In this document: positions 7,156 to 16,796 of the stretch, piece after piece | How positions within the stretch are numbered: the stretch's first letter is position 1 | How the letters are laid out: every line of letters begins with the position of its first letter | Assembly: GCA_017513525.1 (NCBI GenBank) | Contig: JAFXFC010000028.1 | Span: 1-59,794 of the forward strand | From: Clostridia bacterium | GTDB taxonomy: Bacteria; Bacillota; Clostridia; Oscillospirales; Acutalibacteraceae | Direction of reading: 5' to 3' | DNA length: 59,794 bases | Position numbers and translations under genes: made by a program | Notes under the pieces: model-generated | Databases searched by the model: none | What the model saw: only the letters and a program-made list of their open reading frames with translations | Told to the model about the DNA's origin: nothing

Positions 7156-8169
7156 TTATTTGATTTCAGAAAGTGCAACAGGTCTGTGTTCTGCTACTGA
7201 TTTCTTAGCTGCAAGACCGATTTTTACGGACTGCATACCTGCGTGGATACCAACGGGAACATCCCGGTTATTTTCGCAGGCATCAACAAACTGACGCATT
7301 TCTTCGGAGAATGAGCCCATATATCTTTCAAGGAAGAAGAAGAGAGGCTTTTCACCTGTTACACCGTTTTCGTCAGCAATAACTGCAGTGGAGAGAGTGT
7401 CATTTGCAGTTGCAACCATACCCTTTGAGCCGAAAAGCTCAGCTCTCTGGTCATATCCGTATGCGGCACGGCGTGAGTTATCAATAACTGCAAGTGCGCC
7501 GTTTGCCATTTTCATTGTAATAATAGCTGTATCAACATCGCCCTGTTCTCCGATTGCAGGATCAACTAAAACTGCGGAATTAACATAAACTTCTTCAACA
7601 TCGCTGTTGGTAAGAAAGCATGCCATATCAAAATCATGAATAGTCATATCAAGGAAGATACCGCCCGATACGGCAATATACTTGGGATTGGGAGGTTCGG
7701 GGTCACGGGATGTGATCTTAAGAATATGAGCTTCACCGATCTTTCCTGCATCGTAAGCTTTTCTGATAGCAGCAAAGTTATGGTCAAAACGGCGATTGAA
7801 GCCTACCTGGAACTTGATTTCGGGATGTTTTGCAAGAGCATCTGACACAGCCTGAATCTTTTCGATTGAATGGTCAACGGGCTTTTCACAGAAAACGTGC
7901 TTTCCTGCTTCAATTGCTTCAATTGAAATTGATGAATGTGTGTCTGTTGATGAGCAAACAAGAACTGCATCAATTTCTTTATCTTCAAGAATCTTTTTGT
8001 AATCTGTGTAGATATCTTTAACGCCGAAGCTCTCACAGAAAGCCTTTGTTTCATCGTTCATAAAGGGATCTGCAATTGCCTTTACAGTTGCATTTTTTAC
8101 ATGATAAGAAATTGACTCAAGATGAACCTTACCTATACGGCCTGCGCCGATAATACCAATTGTAAGCAT
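7156..8169 (-). CDS. iolG: Inositol 2-dehydrogenase
   Basis: IolG oxidises myo-inositol to scyllo-inosose (2-keto-myo-inositol) with NAD+, the entry step of inositol catabolism in the cytoplasm. The 337-aa product is a Gfo/Idh/MocA oxidoreductase: an N-terminal Rossmann fold starting IGIIGAGRIGKVH, the CEKPV block near residue 95 with the catalytic Lys, and DMTIHDFDMA near 175 with the conserved Asp/His. Family length is about 335-345. It is the last gene of the leftward iol operon, 22 bp after iolA, with GGAG before ATG 8169. The operon context raises the confidence that the substrate is inositol rather than another sugar. Confidence 0.93.
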   Translation of the reverse strand: MLTIGIIGAGRIGKVHLESISYHVKNATVKAIADPFMNDETKAFCESFGVKDIYTDYKKILEDKEIDAVLVCSSTDTHSSISIEAIEAGKHVFCEKPVDHSIEKIQAVSDALAKHPEIKFQVGFNRRFDHNFAAIRKAYDAGKIGEAHILKITSRDPEPPNPKYIAVSGGIFLDMTIHDFDMACFLTNSDVEEVYVNSAVLVDPAIGEQGDVDTAIITMKMANGALAVIDNSRRAAYGYDQRAELFGSKGMVATANDTLSTAVIADENGVTGEKPLFFFLERYMGSFSEEMRQFVDACENNRDVPVGIHAGMQSVKIGLAAKKSVAEHRPVALSEIK

Positions 8170-8191
8170 ATTTTTATCTCCTTTTTAATTC

Positions 8192-9697
8192 TTAAATAGT
8201 GCCGTCCCAAGTTGAAACAGCTTTATTTGTCTTTTCTTCTTCATCAAACCAACGCTGAGTTACGCACTTGCTTTCAGTGAAGAAACGGTATGCATCCTTA
8301 CCGAGACAGTGAAGATCACCGAAGAAGGAATCCTTATGTCCTGAGAAGGGGAAGAAGCCTATCGGTACGGGAATACCTACGTTTACACCGACCATACCGC
8401 CGTGAGTGTTACGGACAAATTCTCTTGCAAAATAGCCGCTCTGAGTAAAGATAACGGAACCGTTTGCATAGGGGTTATTGTTCATGATCTGAAGACCTTC
8501 CTGGAAGGACTTACATCTCTTAACGGACAATACGGGACCGAAGACCTCATCTCTGCCTATAGTCATTTCTTCTGTAACATTATCAAAGATTGTGGGGCCT
8601 ACATAGTAGCCGTTCTCGAAGCCTTCAACTTTGCAGTTTCTTCCGTCAAGAACGAGAGTTGCACCCTCTCTTACACCCTTATCGATGTCTGCGATAACTT
8701 CATCATAGTGCTTTTTATATGTAATGGGACCGAGCTTTGATGTCTTATCAACTGCGGGACCGACTTTAATCTGTGATGCCTGCTTCTTGAGTTCTGCTAC
8801 AAATTCATCGGCAATTGCTTCTTCAACAACACAGCAAGAAAGAGCCATACATCTCTGACCTGCGCAGCCGTATGCAGAGTTTATAATACCTGCAACTGTT
8901 CTCTCAATAGGAGCATCAGCCATAACGAGTGCGTGGTTCTTTGCCTGACAAAGAGCCTGAACACGCTTACCATTAGCGGCTGCCTTCTGATAAATAAGCT
9001 TACCGACAGGAGTAGAACCGACAAAAGTGATACCCTTTACATCGGGATGCTCTAAGATTACATCAATTTCTTTTCTTGAACAGGTAACAACATTTACAAC
9101 ACCGTCGGGAATACCTGCTTCTTTGTAAAGTTCTGCAATTCTGAGAGCCGTTCTGGGAGTAAGGGATGCCGCCTTAAGAACAATTGTATTACCTGTTGCA
9201 ACGCAAACGGGAACCATCCACCCGAAAGGAATCATTGCGGGGAAGTTTACGGGAACGATACCTGCAAAAACACCCATTGATTCACGGTAAAGAACTGTAT
9301 CAAAGCCCTTTGAAGCATCCATAAGGCTCTCACCCATCATCTGAGTGGGAACCTGAATTGCAAGCTCTGTTCCCTCTTTTGCCTTGAGAACATCACCTTC
9401 TGCTTCCGCCCATACCTTGCCGTTTTCTTCTGCAACAAGTCTCGTCAGCTCTTCCATGTGTTCTATAATAAGCTCTCTTACCTTGAAAAGAATCTGTGAA
9501 CGCTTGATAGCGGGAGTTGCACTCCATCCCGGGTATGCAGCCTTTGCTGCTGCAATAGCGGCATTTACTTCATCAGCTGTGCAGCAAGGTGCATGACCTG
9601 TTATCTCACCTGTTGAGGGATTAAAAACATCATAGTAAACATCGGTCTTAGATTCTACATACTGACCGTTACAAAAATATTTAAGTTTTTCTGCCAT
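8192..9697 (-). CDS. iolA: Methylmalonate/malonate-semialdehyde dehydrogenase (CoA-acylating)
   Basis: IolA (MmsA) converts malonate semialdehyde, released by the IolJ aldolase, to acetyl-CoA and CO2 with NAD+ and CoA. The 501-aa protein is an aldehyde dehydrogenase with the N-terminal YFCNGQYVES, the NFPAMIPFGWMVP block near residue 155, FVGSTPVGK near 230 and the catalytic cysteine in GCAGQRCMALS near 285. The C-terminal GFFPFSGHKDSFFGDLH is characteristic of the MmsA/IolA branch. It sits between iolE and iolG with short spacers and its own AAGGAG site. Confidence 0.93.
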   Translation of the reverse strand: MAEKLKYFCNGQYVESKTDVYYDVFNPSTGEITGHAPCCTADEVNAAIAAAKAAYPGWSATPAIKRSQILFKVRELIIEHMEELTRLVAEENGKVWAEAEGDVLKAKEGTELAIQVPTQMMGESLMDASKGFDTVLYRESMGVFAGIVPVNFPAMIPFGWMVPVCVATGNTIVLKAASLTPRTALRIAELYKEAGIPDGVVNVVTCSRKEIDVILEHPDVKGITFVGSTPVGKLIYQKAAANGKRVQALCQAKNHALVMADAPIERTVAGIINSAYGCAGQRCMALSCCVVEEAIADEFVAELKKQASQIKVGPAVDKTSKLGPITYKKHYDEVIADIDKGVREGATLVLDGRNCKVEGFENGYYVGPTIFDNVTEEMTIGRDEVFGPVLSVKRCKSFQEGLQIMNNNPYANGSVIFTQSGYFAREFVRNTHGGMVGVNVGIPVPIGFFPFSGHKDSFFGDLHCLGKDAYRFFTESKCVTQRWFDEEEKTNKAVSTWDGTI

Positions 9698-9715
9698 TAT
9701 TCTTCTCCTTATATA

Positions 9716-10609
9716 TTAAAGTCCTGCTTTTTCTGCAATATATTTTCTTGCTTTAAGAGCATACTCAAAGGGATTTGCAATTGCCGGATCCTGCTCTGCT
9801 TCAACAAGGACATATCCTTCATATCCTGTTTCTGCAAGAACATCAAAAATGGGAGCAAAGTCAATTGCGCCGTCTCCGGGAACGGTGAATGTTCCGAGTC
9901 TTACACCCTGAAGGAAGCTGAGCTTTTCTGCATTAACCTTAGCGATAACCTCGGGACGGATGTCCTTGAGGTGTACGTGTTTGATTCTCTTTGCGTATTT
10001 CTTGAGAACTGCCATATAGTCCTCGCCGCAGTATGCAAGGTGACCTGAGTCAAAAAGAAGACTGAAAAGCTCGGGATCGGTATTTTCCATCATTCTGTCA
10101 ATTTCTTCTGCTGTCTGAACAACAGTGCCCATATGATGATGGAACGTAAGAGCTATACCCATGTCCTTAGCGACTTTTCCGAGCTTATTAAGACCTGTGG
10201 TGAGCATATCCCACTCTTCATCGTTCATAACATACTTGTCATCGAATATGGAAAGGTCTGTTCCCTGAATGGAGTGTCCCTGTTCAGAAACACCAACGAC
10301 CTTTGCACCCATTTCCTTTAAGAAAGTAATGTGCTTGATAAATTCTTTTTCTGTTTCTTCATAGGGCTTTGTTGTAAGGAAGGTTGAAAACCATGCATTA
10401 CAAATCTGCATTCCGCGAAGTTCAAGTGCCTTTTTGAGAACTGCAGTATCCTTGGGATACTTATTTCCTACTTCACAGCCTGTAAATCCTGCAAGTGCCA
10501 TTTCGGAAACGCACTGCTGGAAGGTGTTTTCTGCACCGAGATCAGGCATATCGTCATTTGTCCAGCCAATGGGAGCAATACCGAGTTTTACTTTGTTTTT
10601 ATCAAGCAT
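9716..10609 (-). CDS. iolE: Myo-inosose-2 dehydratase
   Basis: IolE dehydrates 2-keto-myo-inositol to 3D-(3,5/4)-trihydroxycyclohexane-1,2-dione. The 297-aa product has the xylose isomerase-like TIM barrel and IolE blocks: [16 protein letters not shown] at the N-terminus, [11 protein letters not shown] near residue 155, [12 protein letters not shown] near 185 and HVHLKDIRP near 215, which supply metal ligands. The start ATG 10609 lies one base past the iolD stop, with AAGGAG inside the 3' end of iolD, so translation is probably coupled. The longer in-frame ORF (to 10660) lies within iolD and is rejected. Confidence 0.92.
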   Translation of the reverse strand: MLDKNKVKLGIAPIGWTNDDMPDLGAENTFQQCVSEMALAGFTGCEVGNKYPKDTAVLKKALELRGMQICNAWFSTFLTTKPYEETEKEFIKHITFLKEMGAKVVGVSEQGHSIQGTDLSIFDDKYVMNDEEWDMLTTGLNKLGKVAKDMGIALTFHHHMGTVVQTAEEIDRMMENTDPELFSLLFDSGHLAYCGEDYMAVLKKYAKRIKHVHLKDIRPEVIAKVNAEKLSFLQGVRLGTFTVPGDGAIDFAPIFDVLAETGYEGYVLVEAEQDPAIANPFEYALKARKYIAEKAGL

Positions 10610-10610
10610 A

Positions 10611-12533
10611 TTAATATCTCCTTGCCTTGTTAAGATTTTCTGATTTTTTATTATAAGCATCCCTTACGGAATCTTTACCTGAGGTTGAAGCAATGCCTAC
10701 ATGCCACCACGCATCGTAGCCGTCGGTCATTGACTTGGGAAGAACTTTAATATCAATGAGAGTGGATACGGTCTGCTTTTTGCTGTCCTCTAAAGCAAAC
10801 TTCAATTCTTCCATTGTTTTTACGGTATAAGTCTTACAGCCGTAGCCTGCGGCAGACATTGCAAAATCTATCTGCATAAGATCGCCTAAAAGCTTTCCGT
10901 TTTCATCTCTTTTTCTGAATTCGGTTGCAAGATTTCCGATACCGTTAGACATCTGAAGATTATTGATACAACCAAAGCCTGCATTATCAAAAACAAGCAC
11001 ATTTATCTTTGCATTTTCCTGAATGGAGGTTACAAGCTCTGAATGAAGCATGAGATAACTTCCGTCACCGCAGAAAGCATAAACCTCTCTTGAGGGCTGG
11101 GCAAGCTTTGAACCGAAAGCACCTGCTATTTCATAGCCCATACAGGAATAACCGTATTCCATGTTATAAGTATCTCTGACATCAGCAGTCCACATTCTCT
11201 GCATACACCCGGGGAGTGAACCTGAAGCGGCAACAGCAATTGCATCGGGAGCAATATTTTCACGGATATAGCTTAAAGCCTGTGTCTGAGTAAGAGCATT
11301 CTTATACATATCCATGAATTCGGGGATAGACTTTTCATAACGAGCTTTTATAAGAGGCTCAAAATTATCGTCATATGTATAAGAAGCTAAGAATTCCATT
11401 TCCTTAGCCCATTCGGCTTTAACATCGCTGATTTCTTTGGTATATGCAGTTTTATAAGCTTTTTCGGAAAGAATTTTATCGAGCTTTTCAATTGCAAGCT
11501 TTGCATCGGCTACACACTTTGTTGCATCAAGCTTATAAGCATCAAATCTGTCGGTATTGATAGTTACAAACTTAACATCGGGGTTCTGATAAAGGGATTT
11601 TGATGCTGTTGTAAAGTCTGAAAATCTTGTTCCGACACCTATAACAACATCAGCATCCTTAGCTATTTTGTTTGCTGCAAGATTACCCGTAACACCTACA
11701 CCGCCGAGATTAAGAGAATGAGAAGAAAGCACTGCGCTCTTACCGTTCTGGGTTTCTGCAATCGGAATATTGAACTTTTCACAGAAATCTTCAACTGTTT
11801 TTCCGGCTTCGGAATATCTTACACCGCCACCTGCAATAAGAAGAGGCTTTTTGGAATTAAGAATTATCTCCGAGATATCCTGAAGCTCATCATCAGCGGG
11901 ATTTATTCTTGTTATCTTATGAACTCTCTTAGCGAAGAAAGAATCGGGATAATCGTAGCTCTCGCCCTCTACATCCTGACAAAGGGAAACACATACAGCT
12001 CCTGTGTTTGCAGTATCTGTAAGAACTCTCATTGCATTTATAAGTGCACTCATAAGATGTTCGGGACGGGCTACTCTGTCCCAGTAACGGCAAACGGGCT
12101 TATATGCGTCATTTGTTGTTACTGCAAGAGAATAGCTCTGCTCAAACTGCTGAAGCACGGGGTCGGGCTGACGGCAGGAGAAAGTATCCGCAGGAAACAG
12201 AAGAAGCGGAATATTATTAACTGTTGCAGTAGCCGCCGCAGTAATCATATTTGCAGCACCGGGGCCTATAGAAGAAGAACAGGCAATTATTTTTCTTCTG
12301 TTATTCTGCTTTGCAAAGGAAGCGGCTGCATGAGCCATTCCCTGCTCATTTTTACCCTGAAAAACCTTGAGTGAACCGGGATTTTCGTCAAGTGCCTGAC
12401 CGAGACCGCATACGATGCCGTGACCGAAAACGGTAAAAATACCTTCTACGAATTTAGTTTCTTTTCCGTCAAAGGAAACATATTGGTTATCAAGAAACTT
12501 AACAAGAGCCTGTGCTGTTGTCATTATAGCCAT
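10611..12533 (-). CDS. iolD: 3D-(3,5/4)-trihydroxycyclohexane-1,2-dione hydrolase
   Basis: IolD is a thiamine diphosphate-dependent ring-opening hydrolase giving 5-deoxy-D-glucuronate. The 640-aa product has the three-domain ThDP fold: N-terminal pyrimidine-binding part with [13 protein letters not shown] and [10 protein letters not shown] (catalytic Glu), a central Rossmann-like domain from about residue 200, and the C-terminal pyrophosphate-binding part with EIAGAFG and [13 protein letters not shown]...[12 protein letters not shown] (the GDG-N signature). It is a full-length family member. It is coupled to iolE downstream by a one-base gap. Confidence 0.94.
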   Translation of the reverse strand: MAIMTTAQALVKFLDNQYVSFDGKETKFVEGIFTVFGHGIVCGLGQALDENPGSLKVFQGKNEQGMAHAAASFAKQNNRRKIIACSSSIGPGAANMITAAATATVNNIPLLLFPADTFSCRQPDPVLQQFEQSYSLAVTTNDAYKPVCRYWDRVARPEHLMSALINAMRVLTDTANTGAVCVSLCQDVEGESYDYPDSFFAKRVHKITRINPADDELQDISEIILNSKKPLLIAGGGVRYSEAGKTVEDFCEKFNIPIAETQNGKSAVLSSHSLNLGGVGVTGNLAANKIAKDADVVIGVGTRFSDFTTASKSLYQNPDVKFVTINTDRFDAYKLDATKCVADAKLAIEKLDKILSEKAYKTAYTKEISDVKAEWAKEMEFLASYTYDDNFEPLIKARYEKSIPEFMDMYKNALTQTQALSYIRENIAPDAIAVAASGSLPGCMQRMWTADVRDTYNMEYGYSCMGYEIAGAFGSKLAQPSREVYAFCGDGSYLMLHSELVTSIQENAKINVLVFDNAGFGCINNLQMSNGIGNLATEFRKRDENGKLLGDLMQIDFAMSAAGYGCKTYTVKTMEELKFALEDSKKQTVSTLIDIKVLPKSMTDGYDAWWHVGIASTSGKDSVRDAYNKKSENLNKARRY

Positions 12534-12556
12534 AATTTATTCTCTCCTTAAAGTAA

Positions 12557-13327
12557 TTAGCATTCGGTAAGCCATTTATGCTCGTCGGGCACAAAGCGGG
12601 TTGTTTTGTACCACGGATCTCCGTCAATATGTCTTATCATCCATACATAATACATTTCGTATCCGGGAGCTGCTGCCTGCTGATGCACCTGACCTGACGG
12701 GATACAGCAGAAAGAGCCGTCTTTACTCTTAAAGACATCTTCCCCGATATAGCAAGCACCAAAGCCCTGCGGCTTATCGAACTGATAATAATAAACTTCG
12801 GGCTGAGGATGATGGTGAGGAGGATAGCTTGACCATTTACCCGGCTGAGTGAATACTTCACCGAGAACAAGATTTGAATACGGAGCGTTATCGTAATCAA
12901 ACATTGTAGACACTATTCTGTGTCCTGCTCCACCCCACTGACCGAGACCGAATTCCTGATAAAGGCAATTTTCGGGATCATAAAAGTGAGCTTCAAATTC
13001 TTTATCATTATCAGTCTGTTCGACTATAAATTCACTGTCTTCTACCGCTTCAATTGTGAAAGCGGTATTTTTTGATACATGAAGAGCATAAGGCTTCTTT
13101 TCAAAGGGATTTTCTCTTTTTCCTTCCCTTGTTTCTTCATTCCATGAAAAAACAACATTACCACTTAAAAGAAGAACTGCAGTTTCATTCTTATCATCAA
13201 AAAGCCGGAACTTTTCTCCCTTAAAAAGCTTTTTGACATATATAGTCATATTCATTTCGGCATTTTTGCCGTTCATTTCACACAGAAGTCGGACATTATT
13301 GCTGTCAAAATCGGGATATTCAAACAT
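12557..13327 (-). CDS. iolB: 5-deoxy-glucuronate isomerase
   Basis: IolB isomerises 5-deoxy-D-glucuronate to 5-dehydro-2-deoxy-D-gluconate. The 256-aa product is a bicupin of the KduI/IolB family with the metal-binding cluster YPPHHHPQPEVYYYQF near residues 168-183 and a later histidine in PSGQVHQQAAAPGY. Family length is about 260-270. It lies 12 bp downstream of iolC and 23 bp upstream of iolD, with AAAGGAG before ATG 13327. Confidence 0.93.
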   Translation of the reverse strand: MFEYPDFDSNNVRLLCEMNGKNAEMNMTIYVKKLFKGEKFRLFDDKNETAVLLLSGNVVFSWNEETREGKRENPFEKKPYALHVSKNTAFTIEAVEDSEFIVEQTDNDKEFEAHFYDPENCLYQEFGLGQWGGAGHRIVSTMFDYDNAPYSNLVLGEVFTQPGKWSSYPPHHHPQPEVYYYQFDKPQGFGACYIGEDVFKSKDGSFCCIPSGQVHQQAAAPGYEMYYVWMIRHIDGDPWYKTTRFVPDEHKWLTEC

Positions 13328-13339
13328 ACCGTTTCTCCT

Positions 13340-14356
13340 TTATACTCTTGCAACCATTTCGCCGTATTCTGCTTTTTCTGCGGCAATAAAATCTTCAACC
13401 TGCTTAACTGTAGGCATATCCTGTGAGCAGGCATGACTTGCAACGAGCATTGCAGCAGAAGCAGAACCGAATTCAAGGCAGTCAATAATTTCTTTTCCTT
13501 CAAAAAGACTGAAAAGGAATGCTGATGTATAGCCGTCACCGCCGCCGAAGGATTTAAGAAGCTTTACGGGGAAAGGCTTTATAGAGAAATCCTGTCCGTC
13601 ATTTGTATAAGCGGTAGATCCCTGCTTTCCGTGAGTTACAATAACAATCTTTGCGCCCTTTGCCTGCCAGTATGCGGCAGAAGTTTTATCCGTACCGTCA
13701 AGACCAAGAAGGCTCTCACAAAGATCATATTCCTCTCTTGAACCTATTATCATATCTGCATTTGAAGCAACGATTGAGTAGTAAACCGCAATTTCATCCT
13801 TATTCTTCCAGTTATATGCTCTGTAGTCAAGAACAAAAATAACAGGAATATTGTTTTTCTTTGCAAGCTGCATTGCTTTAAGAGAAGCTTCTCTTGAGGG
13901 GCTTTCTGCGAGTGCTACACCTGAAATAAGAACAGCAGCACCCTCTTTAATATATTCTTCGTCGATATCTTCACATTCAAGTTTAAGGTCGGCTGCTTCA
14001 TTTCTGTACATTACAATGCTGCTTTCGGTCTCAGACTTAATTTCAGTAAAAGTAAGTCCTATCTTTTCACCGTTCTTGCAACGAACTATTCTTGAAGTAT
14101 CTATTCCCTCTTTATCGAAAAAGTCTGTCACAAAAGTACCGAACTGATCATCTGATACTCTTGCGAAAAATCCGCACTTTTTGCCAAGGCGGGCAAGACC
14201 TACAGCGATATTTGCGGGAGATCCGCCGAGATATCTCTTAAATGTTGTGCTTTCATTAAGGGGGCAGTAGTAGTCCACGGGATTAAAGTCAACTGCCACT
14301 CTGCCTACAAGAATAAGGTCGTATTTTTTTGTCTTGTCAAATTCGATATAATTCAT
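13340..14356 (-). CDS. iolC: 5-dehydro-2-deoxygluconokinase
   Basis: IolC phosphorylates 5-dehydro-2-deoxy-D-gluconate with ATP to the 6-phosphate. The 338-aa product is a PfkB/ribokinase-family kinase: the N-terminal DLILVGRVAVDF, the sugar-binding GGSPANIAVGLARLGKK near residue 45, and the C-terminal SFGGGDGYTSAFLF, where the usual GAGD active-site motif reads GGGD with the catalytic Asp kept. It starts one base after the iolJ stop, with AAGGAG within the iolJ 3' end, so the two are tightly coupled. Confidence 0.92.
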   Translation of the reverse strand: MNYIEFDKTKKYDLILVGRVAVDFNPVDYYCPLNESTTFKRYLGGSPANIAVGLARLGKKCGFFARVSDDQFGTFVTDFFDKEGIDTSRIVRCKNGEKIGLTFTEIKSETESSIVMYRNEAADLKLECEDIDEEYIKEGAAVLISGVALAESPSREASLKAMQLAKKNNIPVIFVLDYRAYNWKNKDEIAVYYSIVASNADMIIGSREEYDLCESLLGLDGTDKTSAAYWQAKGAKIVIVTHGKQGSTAYTNDGQDFSIKPFPVKLLKSFGGGDGYTSAFLFSLFEGKEIIDCLEFGSASAAMLVASHACSQDMPTVKQVEDFIAAEKAEYGEMVARV

Positions 14357-14357
14357 A

Positions 14358-15197
14358 TCAATTCTCCTTATTGTTGAATATATTAATATGCCTTTTTACA
14401 TTTTCATATACACCCTGCACCATTATTTCTGAGAGTGTAAAATAATCGGTTGTTTCGCTCGTGCTTAAATAATTCTTTGCATATTCCGTCAAGCTGTCAA
14501 AGCTTGCTGTTGCGATATTTATTTTTCTGATTCCAAGAGTTATTGCTTTTCTGAACATCTCATCGGTAATATCCGTGCCACCGTGAAGAACAAGAGGAAT
14601 ATCTGTTTTGTTGTTTATTTCTTCAAGAACATCAAAACGAAGCTCGGGCAAAACCGGATAATTTCCGTGTGCATTTCCTATTGCCACCGCAAGTGCATCA
14701 ACACCTGTTTCATCACAGAATTTTTTTGCTGTATCGGGATCTGTACAGGTGATTATATGCTCTTCGGTATCGCCTTCATTTCCGCCGACAACACCGAGCT
14801 CAGCTTCCACGGTTGCACCTGTTTTTTTAGCTAAAGCCACGATATTTTTTGTAAGAGCAGTATTTTCTTCAAGCGGCTTTAGTGAACAGTCAAGCATTAC
14901 GGAAGTAAAACCGTAATCAAGAGCTTTTTGTATACAATCTACTGTCAGTCCATGATCAAGATGAACGGCAATATCGACCTTTGCATTTTTGGCGGCAGAT
15001 ACCATCATAGGTGCCATTAATTCAAGCGGTGAATTTTTGAGCCTTTTTTCTGCAATCTGAAGAATTATCGGAGTATTGAGCTCTTCTGCAGCTTTTACTG
15101 CACCCATTACCATTTCCATATTGCCGACACTGAAGGCGCCGACAGCACAGTTTTTTGTCTGTGCTTTTTCCAGAAGAGATTTCATTGATACCAGCAT
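14358..15197 (-). CDS. iolJ: 6-phospho-5-dehydro-2-deoxy-D-gluconate aldolase
   Basis: IolJ cleaves the phosphorylated inositol intermediate to dihydroxyacetone phosphate and malonate semialdehyde. The 279-aa product is a class II, zinc-dependent aldolase of the fructose-bisphosphate aldolase family, with the metal-binding HLDHGL near residue 80, VEAELG near 135 and LVLHGGTDI near 205. The sequence alone would also fit a tagatose or fructose bisphosphate aldolase; first place in an iol operon decides the call. ATG 15197 has a GGGGTG site upstream; transcription probably begins about 25 bases before it. Confidence 0.9.
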   Translation of the reverse strand: MLVSMKSLLEKAQTKNCAVGAFSVGNMEMVMGAVKAAEELNTPIILQIAEKRLKNSPLELMAPMMVSAAKNAKVDIAVHLDHGLTVDCIQKALDYGFTSVMLDCSLKPLEENTALTKNIVALAKKTGATVEAELGVVGGNEGDTEEHIITCTDPDTAKKFCDETGVDALAVAIGNAHGNYPVLPELRFDVLEEINNKTDIPLVLHGGTDITDEMFRKAITLGIRKINIATASFDSLTEYAKNYLSTSETTDYFTLSEIMVQGVYENVKRHINIFNNKEN

Positions 15198-15219
15198 AGT
15201 ATTTACACCCCATATTTAG

Positions 15220-15250
15220 TCAGTATAATTATATACCAGCTTTATACTGA
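15220..15250. promoter_or_regulatory. Candidate operator overlapping the iol promoter
   Basis: Perfect 9-bp inverted arms TCAGTATAA (15220..15228) and TTATACTGA (15242..15250) lie 13 bases apart and cover the iol promoter from the -10 to the edge of the -35 box. The symmetry and placement suggest a repressor site. No regulator gene is adjacent, so the protein is unknown. Confidence 0.5.
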
Positions 15251-15256
15251 TTGCAA
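15228..15256 (-). promoter_or_regulatory. Sigma-A-type promoter of the iol operon
   Basis: On the minus strand TTGCAA, 17 bases, TATAAT, with the -10 box about 30 bases upstream of the iolJ start. Confidence 0.75.
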
Positions 15257-15275
15257 TATAATAATAAATAATATA

Positions 15276-15308
15276 CAAAAAAATCGCCGCCGAAAAAACC
15301 GGCAGCGA
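15276..15308 (-). terminator. Terminator of the PAP2 gene
   Basis: A GC-rich stem (TCGC then GCCG, with one mismatch) is followed on the minus strand by a run of seven T, right after the PAP2 stop codon. Confidence 0.75.
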
Positions 15309-15316
15309 ATAAAAAT

Positions 15317-16009
15317 TTATGCTTTCTTTTTATTTTTTATTACCTCAGCAAGATCAAATTCAACGAATTTATTACCGAGCTTGTTTCCGTTTTTATTTGC
15401 AGCATCGTAAATCAGCTTCATGATAAGGCAAGCCAAAAGTCCTGCAATAACACCGATAATGATACCACCGAGAATATCTGAGGGGAAATGAACCATTATG
15501 TAGTTTCTTGATGCGCCCATTAAAACTGCAAGAACAAGCACGATCCAGCTCTTTTTCTTATTGGTCATCATAAATACGGGGATCAAAGCGGCAACAGTTG
15601 AAGTGGTGTGACCTGAGGGGAAGGATTTTTCACCTTCAAGACCGTGTGCCACAGCTAACCACCAATCCTGGAAGACCTGATTTGTAACATAAGGTCTCGG
15701 ACGCGCAACCAAGGGCTTGATTGTAACATTAGTAAACAGCGCACCGATAATAACCGCAAAAAGCATTCCGAATCCGACTTTTCTTGTCTTCTTGAAAAGA
15801 AGGAAAATTATACCCAGAACAATAAAAAGTAAGCCTTCATCACCGAGATGTGTGTATGCTTCAAAGAAGAAATCAAAGAAACCGCCGAGAGGACCTGTAT
15901 GTAAGGTATTATAAAACTCAAGGATTTTATAATCGAAGGTTTCGAATGTGGTATTAAGCCAGGTGGTAATCGCATTCCACTGTTCAGCAGGAACAAGTGC
16001 GGGAATATC
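15317..16009 (-). CDS. PAP2 family membrane phosphatase
   Basis: The 230-aa product carries all three phosphatidic acid phosphatase-2 motifs: KPLVARPRP near residue 97, PSGH near 130 and SRNYIMVHFPSDILGG near 165. About five or six membrane helices surround them, so the active site should lie at the outer face of the membrane. Family members dephosphorylate undecaprenyl pyrophosphate or phosphatidate; the substrate here is not determined by the sequence. ATG 16009 has AAGGAG ten bases upstream; the longer ORF upstream would include that site and is rejected. It is monocistronic. Confidence 0.85.
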   Translation of the reverse strand, partial: DIPALVPAEQWNAITTWLNTTFETFDYKILEFYNTLHTGPLGGFFDFFFEAYTHLGDEGLLFIVLGIIFLLFKKTRKVGFGMLFAVIIGALFTNVTIKPLVARPRPYVTNQVFQDWWLAVAHGLEGEKSFPSGHTTSTVAALIPVFMMTNKKKSWIVLVLAVLMGASRNYIMVHFPSDILGGIIIGVIAGLLACLIMKLIYDAANKNGNKLGNKFVEFDLAEVIKNKKKA

Positions 16010-16043
16010 CATAAAATAACAACTCCTTTTTAATAATATCAGA

Positions 16044-16072
16044 ATTTTAACACAAATTACTTCAAAAAGCAA
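16044..16072 (-). promoter_or_regulatory. Possible promoter of the PAP2 gene
   Basis: On the minus strand TTGCTT, 17 bases, TAAAAT, about 35 bases before the start codon. Confidence 0.45.
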
Positions 16073-16116
16073 TATATATTGAATTGATAATATCTATGCA
16101 AAAACTGTTCTTATTA

Positions 16117-16785
16117 TCAATAACCCGTTATATTACTTTCACTTTTTATGATTTTTACTATGCGGCTTGTTCCCAGTCTTGAAGCACCGAGCCTTATAAA
16201 ATCCTCAGCATCCTGTAATGATGCAATACCGCCTGCCGCTTTTATTTTTATGTTACCACTGCAATATTCTGAAAACAAAGCGATGTCTTCTTTGGTAGCC
16301 CCTCCCGAAGAAAAGCCTGTAGAAGTTTTGATAAAATCTGCATCGGAGGAAGAAACAGTTTCGCACATTCTGATTTTTTCCTCTTCGGTCAATAAACAGG
16401 TTTCAATTATAACCTTAAGGAGCTTTCCGTTACAAGCCTGTTTTACGGCATTTATCTCAGAAAGTATTTCTTCAAACTTCCCTTCCTTAACCTTGCCGAT
16501 ATTTATGACCATGTCAATTTCATCAGCACCGCTTCTTACTGCGTTTTCAACTTCATAGCATTTTACTTCAGTTGAATTATAACCGTTCGGGAAACCTATA
16601 ACTGTGCAAACGGCAATTTTATCTTTTACATAGTCCTTAACGAACTTTACAAAAGACGGAGGAATACATACACTCGCACAGCCGTATTTTATCCCGTCAT
16701 CGCAGATGGCTTTTATTTCTTCCGTTGTAGCGGCAGGGTTAAGAAGTGTATGGTCTACTTTAGATAAAATTTCATTAATATTCAC
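16117..16785 (-). CDS. deoC: Deoxyribose-phosphate aldolase
   Basis: DeoC reversibly cleaves 2-deoxyribose 5-phosphate to glyceraldehyde 3-phosphate and acetaldehyde in deoxynucleoside salvage. The protein (222 aa from the chosen start) is a class I aldolase barrel: KVDHTLLNP at the N-terminus, VIGFPNGYN near 65, GADEIDMVINIG near 90, and the Schiff-base lysine in DADFIKTSTGFSSGGAT near 150. GTG 16785 is chosen because AAAGG lies eight bases upstream; GTG 16794 is possible but too close. It starts 11 bases after the GDPD stop, so the two are probably co-transcribed. No other nucleoside salvage genes are adjacent. Confidence 0.92.
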   Translation of the reverse strand: MNINEILSKVDHTLLNPAATTEEIKAICDDGIKYGCASVCIPPSFVKFVKDYVKDKIAVCTVIGFPNGYNSTEVKCYEVENAVRSGADEIDMVINIGKVKEGKFEEILSEINAVKQACNGKLLKVIIETCLLTEEEKIRMCETVSSSDADFIKTSTGFSSGGATKEDIALFSEYCSGNIKIKAAGGIASLQDAEDFIRLGASRLGTSRIVKIIKSESNITGY

Positions 16786-16796
16786 AGTTATCACCT

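Noticed and set aside
11718..12374. 218-codon plus-strand ORF
   Set aside because: It lies wholly antisense to iolD, whose product is a full-length recognised enzyme; the plus-strand translation is Cys-rich and without family features.
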